A stretch of 64,000 bases of DNA from Apoderus coryli (GCA_911728435.2 OU452204.1:4216001-4280000); one strand, 5' to 3'; shown: positions 20,916-36,672, counted from the first letter of the stretch. Made by a program: numbers and translations. The notes: a model not told the origin generated them from the sequence alone.

Positions 20916-23820
20916 ATTAATAATAATAATAATAGCTTTATTGCCCACAGATTTAAAAAATCCCTTTACAGGACAATTCCTAGATACAAAAACTTATTAT
21001 TACATTCATATCTTAAATTCTAGATTTAATTTAAAAAAGAAAAAGAACATCAAAATTCCAAAACAGCATGAACAACACGTTCTAATTTACTAACACTATC
21101 AAAAAATATATCAAAACAGTGACTTAATTCATTAAATTTAACAGTCATTACATAGAGTGGGGGATCTCAAGAGAACATTAGTCCTAGCACGCTCACATCT
21201 AAACAAACAATCGTGTCTAGTGGAAATTCTGGGAATATTAAAGTTTAGTTTTGAAAGAATATAAGAACAATCCACCTTGTTATGGAGAATATTATACAAA
21301 AACATTAAAGATGCCAAAACACGACGAAGTTCAAGACTCTGCATTGAAAATCGAGCTAAAAGAAATCCCTGATCGTATCCTCGAGTTGGATAAGCGCCAT
21401 CCTGCTTCCAGACCAAATATTTCAAAAATCTACGTTGTATTTTTTCTAATGACTGCTTATGATATGAATAAAATGGGGACCAAATGATAGATCCATACTC
21501 TAATTTAGATCGAACATAGGCAAAATAAAGGGCTATAAGAGCATCGACACTCACAAATCCCTTACAACTTCGCACTAAGAAGCCATACATACGACTTGCT
21601 TCCCGAATCTTGGTTTCAATGTGCTCATTAAATGTGAGTCTCGAATCGAACATCACTCCGAGGTCAGTAACCAGGTCTGATCGGGACAAACAAATGCCGT
21701 TCAGTGTATATAAATTAACAATGAATTTCTTCTTCCGAGAGTAAGTGACGCATTTACACTTTGCTATATTTAGCGATAGTTTGTTTATGTCATACCAGTC
21801 GCACAAGTTATTAAGATCGCTCTGCAACGCCAAGCAATCTAACCTAGTTGTAATAGGCTTAAAAATTTTAAGATCATCAGCAAACAAAAGCTTTCCTGCC
21901 TGAATAGTTTCGACTAGGTCATTGATAAATAAAAGAAAAAGCAGGGGACCCAAATTGGAGCCCTGCGGAACCCCTGATGTCATTGTATAGTCTTTGGATG
22001 TATGTCCGCTATAATAAACAAATTGACTGCTGCCACTCAAGTAAGACACTATTAGTCTAAGCAAGGCATTCGAGAACCCAAATTGATTTAACTTGTTAAC
22101 CAACACACCGTGATCCATTCTGTCAAACGCCTTCGAAAAATCCGTGTATACCACATCCATTTGACCACCACAATCCAAAGTTTCCGATATCTCTTGTGTA
22201 ATGTGTATAAGATTGGTAATTGTAGATCTATGATTCATAAATCCATGTTGAAACACAGAGATATCGTTACACAGATTATTATAAATACGCGCATATAAAA
22301 TTGTTTCAAATATCTTTGAGAAATTCGACAGAATAGATACGGGGCGATAATTGGTCATCTCACACTTATCTCCTGATTTAAAAACAGGAACAACCTTCGC
22401 CCGCTTCCATACATCAGGGTATTTTTGTGTCTTCAAAATTAAGTTAAAAATGAGTTCCAAAGGCTCCACAAAAGTTCCAATACAATCCCTGACCAGAAAA
22501 GAAGGCACCAGATCGGGACCCGCCGTCATCTTATTCTTCATCCTTCGGCGAGCAGCCATTATATCATCCGATGTGATAGCGTTAACATGCGTGGTAGTGT
22601 TTACTATAGAGTGGACGGTACTGTCCGCTGACATAGCAGATGATGGTAAGAAAACACTCTCGAAATAGTCACTAAGTGCATCCAAAACCGTCACAGGCTG
22701 ATCACATGTTCTGCCACCATAGTGCATTACATTAGGAATCCTAGATGACCCAGTACGCTGGTGGAAATATGACCAAAATCCCCTGGGATCAGTTCTTAAA
22801 GCATCCTGAATATTCTGCATATAATTGCGATAAGAAATCCTAATGTCAGACTTAATCAATCTCCGGAGTCTCTTAAACTCTGCATAATATCTATTATCAT
22901 GAGTTCTCTTGAATTTATTAAAATTTTTATCCTTTTGCTTAATATTAGACATTATATCAGGAGTGAACCAAGCCGGAAATGATCTTGCATAATTTTGAAA
23001 TTTAGGTACGTGCAAATCAAATAATGCATAGAGTCTCTTATAGAAGCTTCCAACAGCATCGTCAACATCACTGCATAGTTTCAAATACGACCAATCTGTA
23101 GCAAGAATTGAGTCATACAAAGAAATGAAATCCGCCTTTTTAAAATTATATGGTTTCCGTGAACAGTTAAGTGGAAAACAAGCAGATTTAGAGACAGAGC
23201 TGTAGAGTCTAACATATAATGCGGGATGGTGACTGTCTTCAAGAACAAAAGGTGTATCATAATGAGTTACATCACATTCAGTGCTAGATAAGACCAAGTC
23301 AAGCAGTCTATTATTACAATTTAAGACATTATTAAATTGTTTAAAATTAAAGAAATTGCAAAAATTATTTATACAAACACAATGTCTATCATTATTGTTA
23401 ACATTAATATATGTAGGTATATTAAAGTCGCCCAAGATCACCACTCTACTATTATACAATCGTTCTAGCTGTTCGAAAGACTCAAACAACTGCTCAAAGA
23501 CTTCAAATGATACTGATGGAGGAATATATAATGCCATAATAGAAAAAGAAAAGTAATTGAATGTACATTTTAGCAATAAACAGTCTATCATAACAAAAAT
23601 TTGGTGCACGAAATCAATATTTATTATTTCAACTTTAAAAGAATCCTTTACTGCTATCAGTACACCACCACCAGTAGATAGGCCCGTATCCAAAAAATTA
23701 CGATCTTTGCGATATACAAAATAATTATCGTTAAAAAGCTCACTATTATTTACGTTAGAGTCTAACCATGTTTCCGTTAATACCACAATATCATTCTCAC
23801 AATCACCCGCAGAACAGTAG
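20916..23820 (-). mobile_element. LINE copy C, long, 5'-truncated, with (AAT)n tail
   Basis: The tail of AAT repeats at 20916-20934 is followed by AGCTTTATTGCCC, the 3' end of the element on the minus strand. The 5' end is near 23820, where the coding frame meets a stop and similarity to an endonuclease N-terminus ends. The missing N-terminal part is short (about 50 residues), so this is the most complete retrotransposon in the window. Confidence 0.9.
21138..23820 (-). CDS. LINE ORF2: APE endonuclease (partial) plus reverse transcriptase, uninterrupted
   Basis: This enzyme nicks DNA and reverse-transcribes the element's RNA. The frame has no ATG start: it opens after a stop near 23821, and counting from the GTG at 23786 gives 882 residues. 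The endonuclease part shows LTETWL (residues 3-8), GGGVLIAV (about 40), GDFNIP (119-124) and the catalytic DSHHPAL (His 186-187). The linker is followed by the RT blocks: VPVFKSGDKCEMTNYRPVSI, HGFMNHRSTITNL, VYTDFSKAFDRMDHG, GVPQGSNLGPLLFLLFIND, FADD at 635-638, and the C-terminal WSPFYSYHKQSLEKIQRRF. Only the first part of the endonuclease, with the initial Asn motif, is lacking. It is Jockey/CR1-like; clade placement needs a tree. No internal stop was seen, so insertion was fairly recent. Confidence 0.9.
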
Positions 23821-24395
23821 AAAGTGTCCTATTATGAGTAAGTAGGTATTTCATCAAAAGTTGTATAGTCTTTCTAATTTTAGTTTAGAATTATATAAGA
23901 AACCACAATTCGATATCCCTTTGTACTGTCAATAGTCCATACCGACCGCAGCCGTCCATAAGCGCACCCTTTTAACTTTTCATAACATGCCCTACCATAT
24001 TTTAAAATTCCTTTATGTATTAACAACATTAAGTTATTAATAACATTAACAGTATGTTCATTTGTATAAAAGTATACTGTATATTTCGTTGCCGCTCCAA
24101 CACGGCAACATATAAACTTACGCTGAAAAAGACTGTTTTTGTTTTTAGAAGTTTAGACATAGATGCACACGTACCTAGTCCATGTTCGAACAGCAAGGAA
24201 CATACTTTTATAATAATTACCGAATACTATTGTTAATACTTGTTTGCATATAATACCTAGTTATATGCATTTATAATAATATGCTTCTGATATTATAAAC
24301 TAACAACAAATTTTACTCACTTAGTCAGTGACATTTTCTATAGAAGGTAAAATTTTTATAATATGTGTATTCATCACTTCATTATTTTCAGACCT
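23821..24395. other. No recognised feature
   Basis: AT-rich; no repeat ends or coding similarity. Confidence 0.4.
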
Positions 24396-25016
24396 TAACT
24401 GATGATAAATATTTAAAAGAAGACGCTGGCTTTGCACATATAAATCTTGATGCTTTAACTCCCAACGTGTTCCTCTCGTGTGTTATACCGGCCGTGTCTG
24501 ATACAGTGACTGCAAAAAGTTTCATCCACCTGAGGTTTTATTAAAAATTACGTATTATGTAATTTGATAGATCTCCTTTCGTTTTATTAATCTGAGAAAC
24601 ACTATTGAACAGATCATGGTTACAATATTCCGCCACCGTGTTTTACTGTCGGCCACAAATTTTCTTGTTTAATTCCAGATCAAGTCTTCGCCATGCCATA
24701 TGATGTCCATCTGTTCATATTTAGAATAATCTGAGAAAATAACACGTTGCCAAAAATTATTTGTTTCATTCATATATTTATTTGCAAACTTAATTAATTA
24801 ATCATTAACCCAATACTTTTCCCGTCACTGTAGTTATTTGTATTACTGTCGGTATGATTTGGCAGGCATGATTTATTAGACGTCTTATATACGATGGAGA
24901 AATGTATCAAAAAACGCTGCATTCGATGCCCTTTTATAATGTAAAGAGGCATGGGAATGGATAGCCCCGGTAGAATCGTTAAATTTATATATTTTACATT
25001 GACTTTGGATAGACTA
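24396..25016 (-). repeat. Single diverged copy of the 834-bp tandem-unit core
   Basis: On the minus strand this matches 4699-5210: the MPLYIIKGHRM-type frame, the CATGCC landmark, GTTTTATTAAAAATT and the AAGTCCAGTGTCTT-like block, but with no inverted-LTR insertion and many point changes. It ends at the same position (about 25016, equivalent to 4699) where the 4.7-kb array joins a LINE. Confidence 0.85.
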
Positions 25017-25388
25017 TATTTATATAAATTTCTCAAAAGAGGTTAGACGTCGGGCACCTCCAGAATATTGACATCAAAATGGTAAATCACCTTCAAACTT
25101 AGAAAAATAATATATCTACATATTTTAGCTTCTATATGTTTGTTATACTTAGCGCGAATAGATTAAAGCTCAATATTTCGCCACTATTTAAAATTTTAAA
25201 TATCAATCAAAATAATCCTTTCGGATTAATAATAAAATACACTGCCTGAATGAAAAAATGTAAATTTGTCAGTTGGATAAAACTTAATATAAACAAAAAC
25301 GTAAAAATACTTTTCTTTATGGAGTCCTCAAATAGTGGCGAAATAGCCAAATAATGAGCTTTTTTCTACATATTTTATTTTTATATAT
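25017..25388. other. No recognised feature
   Basis: AT-rich sequence between two repeats. Confidence 0.4.
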
Positions 25389-25552
25389 AAACTCATATAT
25401 TAAATTTCTGTCAGACAAAGTAAAATAAAAAAAAAAAAACTTTTGAAAATAAAATAAACTCTGTTTAGTTATAAAACAGAATTATTTTATTTTCAAAAGT
25501 TTTTTTTTTATGATTTTACTTTGTCTGACAGAAATTTAATATGAGTTTATAT
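25389..25552. repeat. Hairpin element of about 165 bp
   Basis: Arms containing TTTCTGTCAGACAAAGTAAA (left) and TTTACTTTGTCTGACAGAAA (right) pair almost perfectly, with extended A/T arms (AAAACTTTTGAAAATAAAAT with its complement). This is a small foldback or MITE with no coding content. Confidence 0.85.
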
Positions 25553-25561
25553 AAAAAAAAA

Positions 25562-30253
<4,692 letters not shown>

Positions 30254-30313
30254 AATTTCACAAATGAATACTTTAAAAGGAAAAAAAATTCTGTAATTCA
30301 ATATTAACTAAAT

Positions 30314-30355
30314 ACCACTGAAGATGAGAACGACGATTCTCGAAACATGTATGGT
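30314..30355 (+). ncRNA. Hammerhead-ribozyme-like motif 3
   Basis: ACCA (30314-30317), CTGAAGA (30318-30324, fits CUGANGA), extra T, a perfect stem II GAGAA/TTCTC with 6-nt loop, GAAAC (30342-30346), AT, GTA (cleavable NUH triplet, 30349-30351), then TGGT. ACCA/TGGT close stem I. This is the best-formed copy in the window, with core, stems and triplet all acceptable apart from the extra T before stem II. TTTGTGGAGTAGA follows about 35 nt downstream. Confidence 0.65.
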
Positions 30356-30631
30356 TATGTAAGATGATTGATTTCAAGATATACAAAATTCGTTTGTGGA
30401 GTAGATATTATTCACTTACCCCTTATAAAAAGGAACTCCTCGTAAGAAAATGGACTGTTTCAATAACATAAAAGGAAATTTGTTTTAATTGATTTTGGTT
30501 AAATGAAAGTTGGCAGTTAAGTAGAAAGATTTCTGCCTTGCCACAGTAAAGCAGATTGGGTACTTGATTGAGTTAAATACGAAGGTTGCATAATAAAGGA
30601 TGAGCATTGTTTTTTTATTATTTCTGAAGTC

Positions 30632-30700
30632 CCCCGAGACGATTAAGACCATTTCCAGATGGAAGTCTGTCTGTCTGTCTGTATTCCTGTGTGAAAACAT
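30632..30700. repeat. Dispersed repeat with short TCTG run (copy 1)
   Basis: GAGACGATTAAGACC, CATTTCCAGATGGAAG and (TCTG)n recur nearly identically at 36603-36660. Confidence 0.8.
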
Positions 30701-30925
30701 TAGTGAGGGAGTGTTATTTTTGTTAGTTTACTCAACAATTGGAAACATCAGAGAGTGAGTGTTGTTTGAGAGTTTACGAGAATAAACCGAATGTATGTGG
30801 TTTTACATGTCTATTGTTGTCATAAGAAAAGAACAATCTTATGATATTTTTCACATATATGTATGTTTATATTCCATACCTAGGTTTTAACAAATCCACC
30901 AATGTAACTACGTAAACCTTTATGT

Positions 30926-30970
30926 CATGAGACTGATGATGGAATAGTCTTTCCGAAACATGTCTGGAAA
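30926..30970 (+). ncRNA. Hammerhead-ribozyme-like motif 4
   Basis: CTGATGA (30933-30939), extra T, stem II GGAA/TTCC, GAAAC (30955-30959), AT, GTC. The flanks pair poorly, so stem I is weak or mutated. TTTTGTGGAGCAGA follows about 45 nt downstream, as for motifs 2 and 3. Confidence 0.5.
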
Positions 30971-31081
30971 TAATAATCCCATCCTGAGAGTTGAACATAA
31001 ATATAAAGAATTTTGTGGAGCAGACGTCATTTGATTTATCAGTTAATCTTTGTCTTCCACCTGACACACCAGTCAGCTAGT

Positions 31082-32378
31082 CGTCACCCTAATATTACAA
31101 GGTTGCATGTGGTATTATTCCAGTTTTGAGATATATTGATTTAATTTAATTTTAATCCTTAATTTAAATATCAACTCTATTTTCATTTTCTTGTGGATAT
31201 TAATGGCGATCAATTTAAGAGTTTTTGATGAATACATTTTCAAAACAACAAACCAATTTCGAAAAATTAATTTATTTAAAAAAACATAGGACTTTGGTAT
31301 TTTTGAACTTACACTTTTTTCTAAACATCACAGCATAGAACTTTGGAACTTAACTTTTCTAACAAAATAACATAATCATATATTATACTAGTAATTATTT
31401 TTGTTTAAAAATTGACTCCGTATTGCTGATCCATTTCAGGAATCCACTTGTACATCGCTTTTAGGGCATCTACTTTTGTTTCAGGCAGTGCAACAATCCT
31501 GTCACATTTTTTAGTTCTCTTGGAATGCGTGATTCGCTCTCAGAAATAACATGAGCTCTTCTGAATTTTCGTTGATGCAAGTTAACGACTTTGAACGAGT
31601 TAGATTCATTATTCGGTTTGAAAGATTGTATACATTTCAGCTCAAAAAACCTTCTGAAGAACTGCAAACATACTACTTTTGAAAATGGCACAGTGTTAAA
31701 TTTTAACTGACTTGGATAATATTAGAAGTCTATGAAATCCTCTTTCTTCTTCTGAATTATTGTGTAAGGTTTCTGTCGATTTACTTTTAATAAAAAGCGG
31801 AGATGTGAGATCGGAGTATGTTATTCTATTTTGCTCAATGACCTCTCTATAGCGCTATGTATAGCATCGACATCTTGAATGCAAGAGTGACCTCGACGCG
31901 AAAATTTAATCGTTATTTTTTGTAAGTTCTGGTGCATTTGGACTAGATACATTAGAGCATAACTCAAAAGACTATTTCTATTTTGTGGGACACAACTATC
32001 GCTCCATAAAATTATTTCTGTAAATTCTGGATGGTCTGCCAGTACTCTGTGCATAAACTACCTACTTATTTCATCAGAATAAAGAAATTAACACAAATTT
32101 AAAATGTTATAACAAGATTGTATGTTGCAACATAGAACCATGTAATACTTTTATAATAAATATTTATTTATTACAAAGTTCTATGTTTTAACATACGCCC
32201 TTGTTATACCCAAAGCGCATATCTTTCTACATACACCCTTGATTTTCTCATGATAACTAAGGTTCTATGTTGCCTACAAGATTCATTCCAAACTTATATT
32301 ACAGTATTTTTTACATAGCCACCAAAAAACAGAAAACGTAAAAAAATTTACATAGAACTTTGTAATATTAGGGTGACG
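31082..32378. mobile_element. DNA transposon with 19-bp TIRs and TAGT duplication (Sola-like?)
   Basis: The terminal repeats are CGTCACCCTAATATTACAA at 31082-31100 and its reverse complement at 32360-32378. TAGT flanks both ends (31078-31081, 32379-32382). Subterminal GTTCTATGT motifs recur in both orientations (for example near 32135, 32185, 32270 and 32355). A 4-bp duplication is typical of Sola transposons, which is the reason for the tentative name. It carries a broken protein gene. Confidence 0.75.
31405..32057 (-). pseudogene. Broken transposase-like gene (SDSCVPQNRN...GHSCIQDVDAIH motif)
   Basis: The minus strand encodes FTEIILWSDSCVPQNRNSLL, then KFSRRGHSCIQDVDAIHSAI (31821-32054), a motif pair seen in many insect repeat-associated proteins and compatible with an RNase H-like DDE core (D in WSD.C, D in QDVD). 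After frameshifts the C-terminal part continues as SDLTSPLFIKSKSTETLHNN, FKVVNLHQRKFRRAHVISES and VDALKAMYKWIPEMDQQYG, ending at about 31405. At least two frameshifts make it inactive, and no N-terminus is present inside the element. Its position inside the TIRs suggests that it is the element's own transposase. Confidence 0.6.
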
Positions 32379-32382
32379 TAGT

Positions 32383-33254
32383 ATTATACCACCTATTTTC
32401 ATTACACTGTACATTTTTGAGAACCGCCCATGAGAAAATGTTTTTTTTTTTTGCTTGTAATGATATGTTAAACATAATTGAATTTCACCTTTTGTTACGA
32501 TATAAATAACGTTTTACGTCCAACGATATTTATTAATAGTACTTACAAATAATTTTAATAAAATATTGTCGATGTATATTTGAACCTTACGGTTGACCCA
32601 GTGACTTTCATTGTTGACCTCAGTTAAATGAAAGAATTTATGTTACATTTCGTAATCATAACTTATTATTCTTTGGTGAATTTATTACTATTGTGTAATA
32701 CTTTTTTTCTTGTTTATTTATAGATATCATATTTTTTACCTTTAACATTTACATTTTGCAGTACGGCAAAAGACATATTATTATGCTAAAACCAGACATA
32801 TTAAACTGCTCGCTGTAGAAATTTTAATTTTCAGTTTACTGCAGAAAGGGAATATGTCCTGGACATGTCAGTTATTTCCAATAGGTTGTGGTACAATACA
32901 CAATATTATTATGACGTTATAACAAATTAACGCAAGATTTGAATTAAATAGGAAACACAGTTTTTAGTCATTTTTTAATATTTCGTGTCCTGTAGATATA
33001 TATTTTACTGTGGAGCTCGTTGGGTAAAAGGACGAAATAAAGTTACAACACTTTATGTAAAAATCAGTAACGTTTCGAGGTTTTATTTCCTCTTTTTCAA
33101 GCTACAAGAATACACTATAAAACATGGAATTTCATTTTTTATTCATACATCACAAAAATTAAATAACTAAATACGTATATGTGTAGTACCTTTCTTTTCT
33201 TTTTAAAGTGTTGTGTATAAATACATAATAAATGGTGTTAACATTCTCGAGATG
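32383..33254. other. Non-coding; a CGAAACGTTAC hairpin-like segment near 33060
   Basis: The minus strand around 33065-33110 reads CTTGAAAAAGAGG...CCTCGAAACGTTAC, a stem with a GAAAC box but without a proper CUGANGA core. No genes were seen. Confidence 0.4.
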
Positions 33255-35277
33255 AAAGATACAGATGTATAATGTAAATTCTAAGCTGGTCAGTTCTAAC
33301 GTTTAAAATTTTTAAAATATGAATAAAATAAATATGGTCTAAAATAGTGTTAAAATTTCGTTTGTACAGGGTGTCCCAAACTCGGCGCCCCAGGCCTATT
33401 GTATGAAAACCAGATAAGATAATAAAAATATTTTTAAAAGGCTATATTGAGTTGCGCTAAGGTCCATTTTGGGAAAGCAAAATATTTTTTCCAATTTCGC
33501 AAAATGGAGAAAATGTCAAAATAATTAATATTTAATTGTCAAAATAATGACCACTATATACGGAAGGTAATTATTTACAAAGGCTATATCAAAAAAGTGT
33601 TCTCGAAAATGTTTTTCAAGATATTTGACTGAACCATGTAAATCATCAAATGCTACATGGAAAGCAATTTTCTATATGCCCTTCCGCAACTTCTAAACAT
33701 TTATCTAATTTGCGCCTGACCTCTCTTGTTGTGGCCTTCCTTAGCACATCTCGTGAAATATTCGCAACACCATCGCGAATTTTCTGTTTTAAATGTTCTA
33801 CGTTTCTAGTAGGAGTCCTATAAACTTGATTTTTTAATGTCCCCACAGAAAAAAATCCAAGGGGGTCATATCCGGGTATTTAGGCGTCCATTCTGTAGGT
33901 CCATTTATTCAAATCCATTTAGTACCATAGGTATTATTTAAAAACTCTTGGACTACCCTTGATTTATGAGGTGGAGCCCCGTCATGTTGAAACCACATGC
34001 TTAAGCGCAGCTGCAGGGGTAAATTTTCAAGCAGCGGGGGAAAAAGTCGCAAAAATCGCAAGTAGTTAATGCCGTCCAATATATTTCCAAAAAAATACGG
34101 TCCAATTAAATGGTTTCCAATTGTTCCACACCACACATTTATTGCAAAGTGGCCTTGATTCTCGACTTCATTAAAGTAGTGTGGATTTTCGCTAGCCCAA
34201 TAGTGCTCATTTTTTCGGTTCGGCTTACCATTACTGACGAAGCGACTTTCATCGGTCCACAGTATATGTTCAAAGAGTCGACAATCTCGTGTTTCCAAAT
34301 TAACCATCAGTTGTGCTATGAAATTCAGTCTTTTTTCGGTATGTCTCTCAGAGTAATATTCTAAATTGTGCAATTTGTAATCATGAAATTGATTTGATTT
34401 TAAAACTCTTTGCACAGAGCTTCTCCCTAAATTCAGAGTCAGAGACGTCTCTTATCGGGTTTCTAGGATTTGCCTGAAAATACTGTAAAATTCTAGCCAC
34501 ATTATTACCATTGCAAACTCTTTTCTGAATTTCGGTTCCTTTTCTCGACGAAAATGCGTTATCATTTTTTATTTTTACATCTGGAGTATGCCTTTCAGGA
34601 TATCTTTCACTACGTAAACGGGCAGCTCTTCTACCGTTTTTCTGTGCTTCACCATATTTTAAAATCATATCAACTTTTTCGTCTGTCGAAAACTTTTTTG
34701 TTATAAACACGTTGTAAATAAGTACCTGTTATTACCTTCTGTATCGTATTTATTGTTTTGACAATTATTTTTTTATTATTTTGATAAGAATTGTCACTAG
34801 TAATGTGACAGAATAATTGTTTTTCATGGAGCATTTGATTTGACATGGCTATGTTAAATTATATTTTAATAATATATTTTTGTCAGTTTTGGCACTCTTT
34901 TTAGCGGATGAAGATAGAAAAAAATTTAGCAGTAAAAAAGTGATTAGGAAAATTAGGGCTTTCAGAATGTGGCAAAATATAGGTATGTTCGGGGAAAAAG
35001 AATACTGATGACGTCATATTCTCCATTTTGCAAAATCGGAAAAAAATATTTTTTTGGCGTAAATTATACGTGAATGCAACACAATTTATACCACTTCAAA
35101 AGATTTTTAATATCTTATCCCGTTTTCATACAATAGGCCTGGGGCGCCGAGTTTGGGACACCCTGTACAAACGAATTTTTAACACTATTTTAGACCATAT
35201 TTATTTTATTGATATTTTAAAAATTTTAAACGTTAGAACTGACCAGCTTAGAATTTACATCTACATCTGTATCTTTA
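33255..35277 (-). mobile_element. Tc1/mariner-type transposon nested in a larger inverted repeat
   Basis: The core element is 33367-35165: CAGGGTGTCCCAAACTCGGC at the left and its complement at the right, each flanked by TA, with TIRs of about 150 bp. The flanks themselves are inverted copies of each other for about 110 bp more (AAATTCTAAGCTGGTCAG left, CTGACCAGCTTAGAATTT-like right), so the palindromic shell reaches 33255-35277. It carries a broken transposase on the minus strand. Confidence 0.85.
33646..34710 (-). pseudogene. DDE transposase pseudogene (DUF4817-type N-terminus), three lesions
   Basis: Same family as the intact gene at 54102. The N-terminal part MFITKKFSTDEKVDMILKYG with AARLRSERYPERHTP is the HTH domain (34381-34710). 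After a frameshift near 34430 the frame continues QRVLKSNQFHDYKLHN, LWTDESRF (first Asp), HYWASENPHYF and WFQHDGAPPH (second Asp) up to a TGA near 33909 that replaces the Gly of WIG. The same frame continues WTPKYPDMTPLDFFLW (third Asp), then a 1-nt frameshift at about 33845 leads into GTLKNQVYRTP and the C-terminus. D2-D3 spacing is 36 residues, as in 54102. Inactive. Confidence 0.9.
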
Positions 35278-35504
35278 TATATATATATAATATATATAAC
35301 ATAAAAAATTGTATAAAACACACGTGAAAGACAATACAGAATAAATAAGAGGCGCACACATATACAAATCACAGTCACAATTCAAAACGACGTCCGCAAT
35401 GTATACTTATTTAATAAATCAACATACAGGATGCTCAGGCCCTGAGTGTCAGTTCTCAAGTTATCGGTGTCATGTAATTTGATCTGAAGCATTTCACTGA
35501 CATT

Positions 35505-35880
35505 ACGCCTTTTATAGTTGGACTCCCTATCCAAAACTAAAATGATACCCATTCTCAAAATGGTGAATTGCCAAAGTTGTCTTTTCAGTTTTATATTGAT
35601 TGTGATTCTTACAGTCCTACTTGTGTTGCCTCACCCTGAAATATTGTTTGGTTTGGCCAACATAATATTTCCCACATTCACAAGGTATTCCATATACTAA
35701 GTTTGATTGTTTCCCGATCGGATCTTTTAATCTTGTGTAAAATTGGTTTAAAGTATTTATTGTAAAAGGCCAAATTTATATTCGTGTCCCTAAGAATCTG
35801 TTTAACACTATAAGAAAGTCCCTCACTCACGAATCAAGACTCAGATTGCTGTCAAATTTATACACGTATGGTTTGAAGGT
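35505..35880 (-). pseudogene. Penelope-like retroelement fragment: RT end plus GIY-YIG endonuclease
   Basis: Minus-strand translation reads YSVKQILRDTNINLAFYNK, then (one frame over) NQFYTRLKDPIGKQSNLVYG, directly followed by IPCECGKYYVGQTKQYF, the GIY-YIG core with its CxC finger, and RVRQHK, DCKNHNQYKTEKTTLAIHHF and ENGYHFSFG. This is the order seen at the C-terminus of Penelope-like elements. A stop interrupts RVRQHK-DCK, and a frameshift precedes NQFYTRL. The RT palm is absent. In living elements the endonuclease nicks target DNA for priming. Penelope-like elements are known to carry hammerhead ribozymes. Confidence 0.85.
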
Positions 35881-36166
35881 TAGTACTAAATAAAAATCAT
35901 ATTGAAAAAATTCTAGTTTTCATTCTGAATAAAAAGTTTAAAATGCGAAACTAAATTTTCCCTGAAAAAAATTCCGTTTTGCCCGAAAACGACATTTTTA
36001 GTCTCTATTATTGACCTCTTGACCCTTATATCGGTCGATACGTCGAACACTTCGTAAAACATATTTTTGTGGTTTGCCTTGTCTATTATATAGAATACTT
36101 GAAACGTGTAACTGCAACAGTCATCATGAATACCACAAAATCGCTAATGTGTAATATTTTTTCCAG

Positions 36167-36298
36167 AGTGTCATTTGGTAGTTCGAAAGGTTCAATGGTG
36201 GAAACTCTAATATTTGAGAGTCCAGTTCAAGAAGAACCTGAACCGAGTCCTATACTGGAAAATTGTACACCATTCCCTGAAGATTCCGATCAAAATGA
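36167..36298 (+). CDS. Candidate internal coding exon of an unidentified gene
   Basis: The acceptor TTTTTTCCAG ends at 36166 and the donor GTAAGT starts at 36299; both are close to consensus. The 132-nt exon is open in the frame VSFGSSKGSMVETLIFESP, then VQEEPEPSPILENCTPFPED, an acidic, Pro/Glu-rich segment. No partner exon was identified nearby, and the surroundings are transposons on both sides. It could belong to a host gene or a repeat-borne gene. No domain is recognised. Confidence 0.35.
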
Positions 36299-36602
36299 GT
36301 AAGTAACTGATTATAATATTATTATGGTAATAAATCACTAGAAATAGAAGGATATCGTTTTAGTTGATATTTTTAATTTTACGACTACTAATAGATGGCG
36401 CTATGGTACTGTTATAACAATTGAAACCCCTCTCGCATCTCGATAACTCTTTAATTTATTGAAACGTAGACCACTCAATTTTTATTTAACGAGAGTATTT
36501 TGCGATTTGCAAATACTTCCATTTTTTAATTCTAGTAATAACATAAACTCGTCTTTTACTGTCCCGACTCATAGGGAAATGAGATAAAGACGGATATAAG
36601 CA

Positions 36603-36660
36603 TTCCCTGAGACGATTAAGACCATTTCCAGATGGAAGTCTGTCTGTCTGTATGTATTCT
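36603..36660. repeat. Dispersed repeat with short TCTG run (copy 2)
   Basis: Near-identical to 30632-30700 (GAGACGATTAAGACC...GATGGAAGTCTGTCTG). Confidence 0.8.
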
Positions 36661-36672
36661 TCCACGATAGCA

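Noticed and set aside
21251..21487. Plus-strand reading frame inside LINE copy C
   Set aside because: Antisense shadow of the intact minus-strand LINE frame.
33060..33110. Hammerhead ribozyme on the minus strand
   Set aside because: It has a good AGAGG/CCTC-type stem and GAAAC but lacks a CUGANGA core (CTTGAAAA).
33909..33911. A true stop ending a shorter transposase
   Set aside because: The frame after the TGA continues with the conserved third-Asp block, and the intact relative has Gly here, so it is a nonsense mutation.
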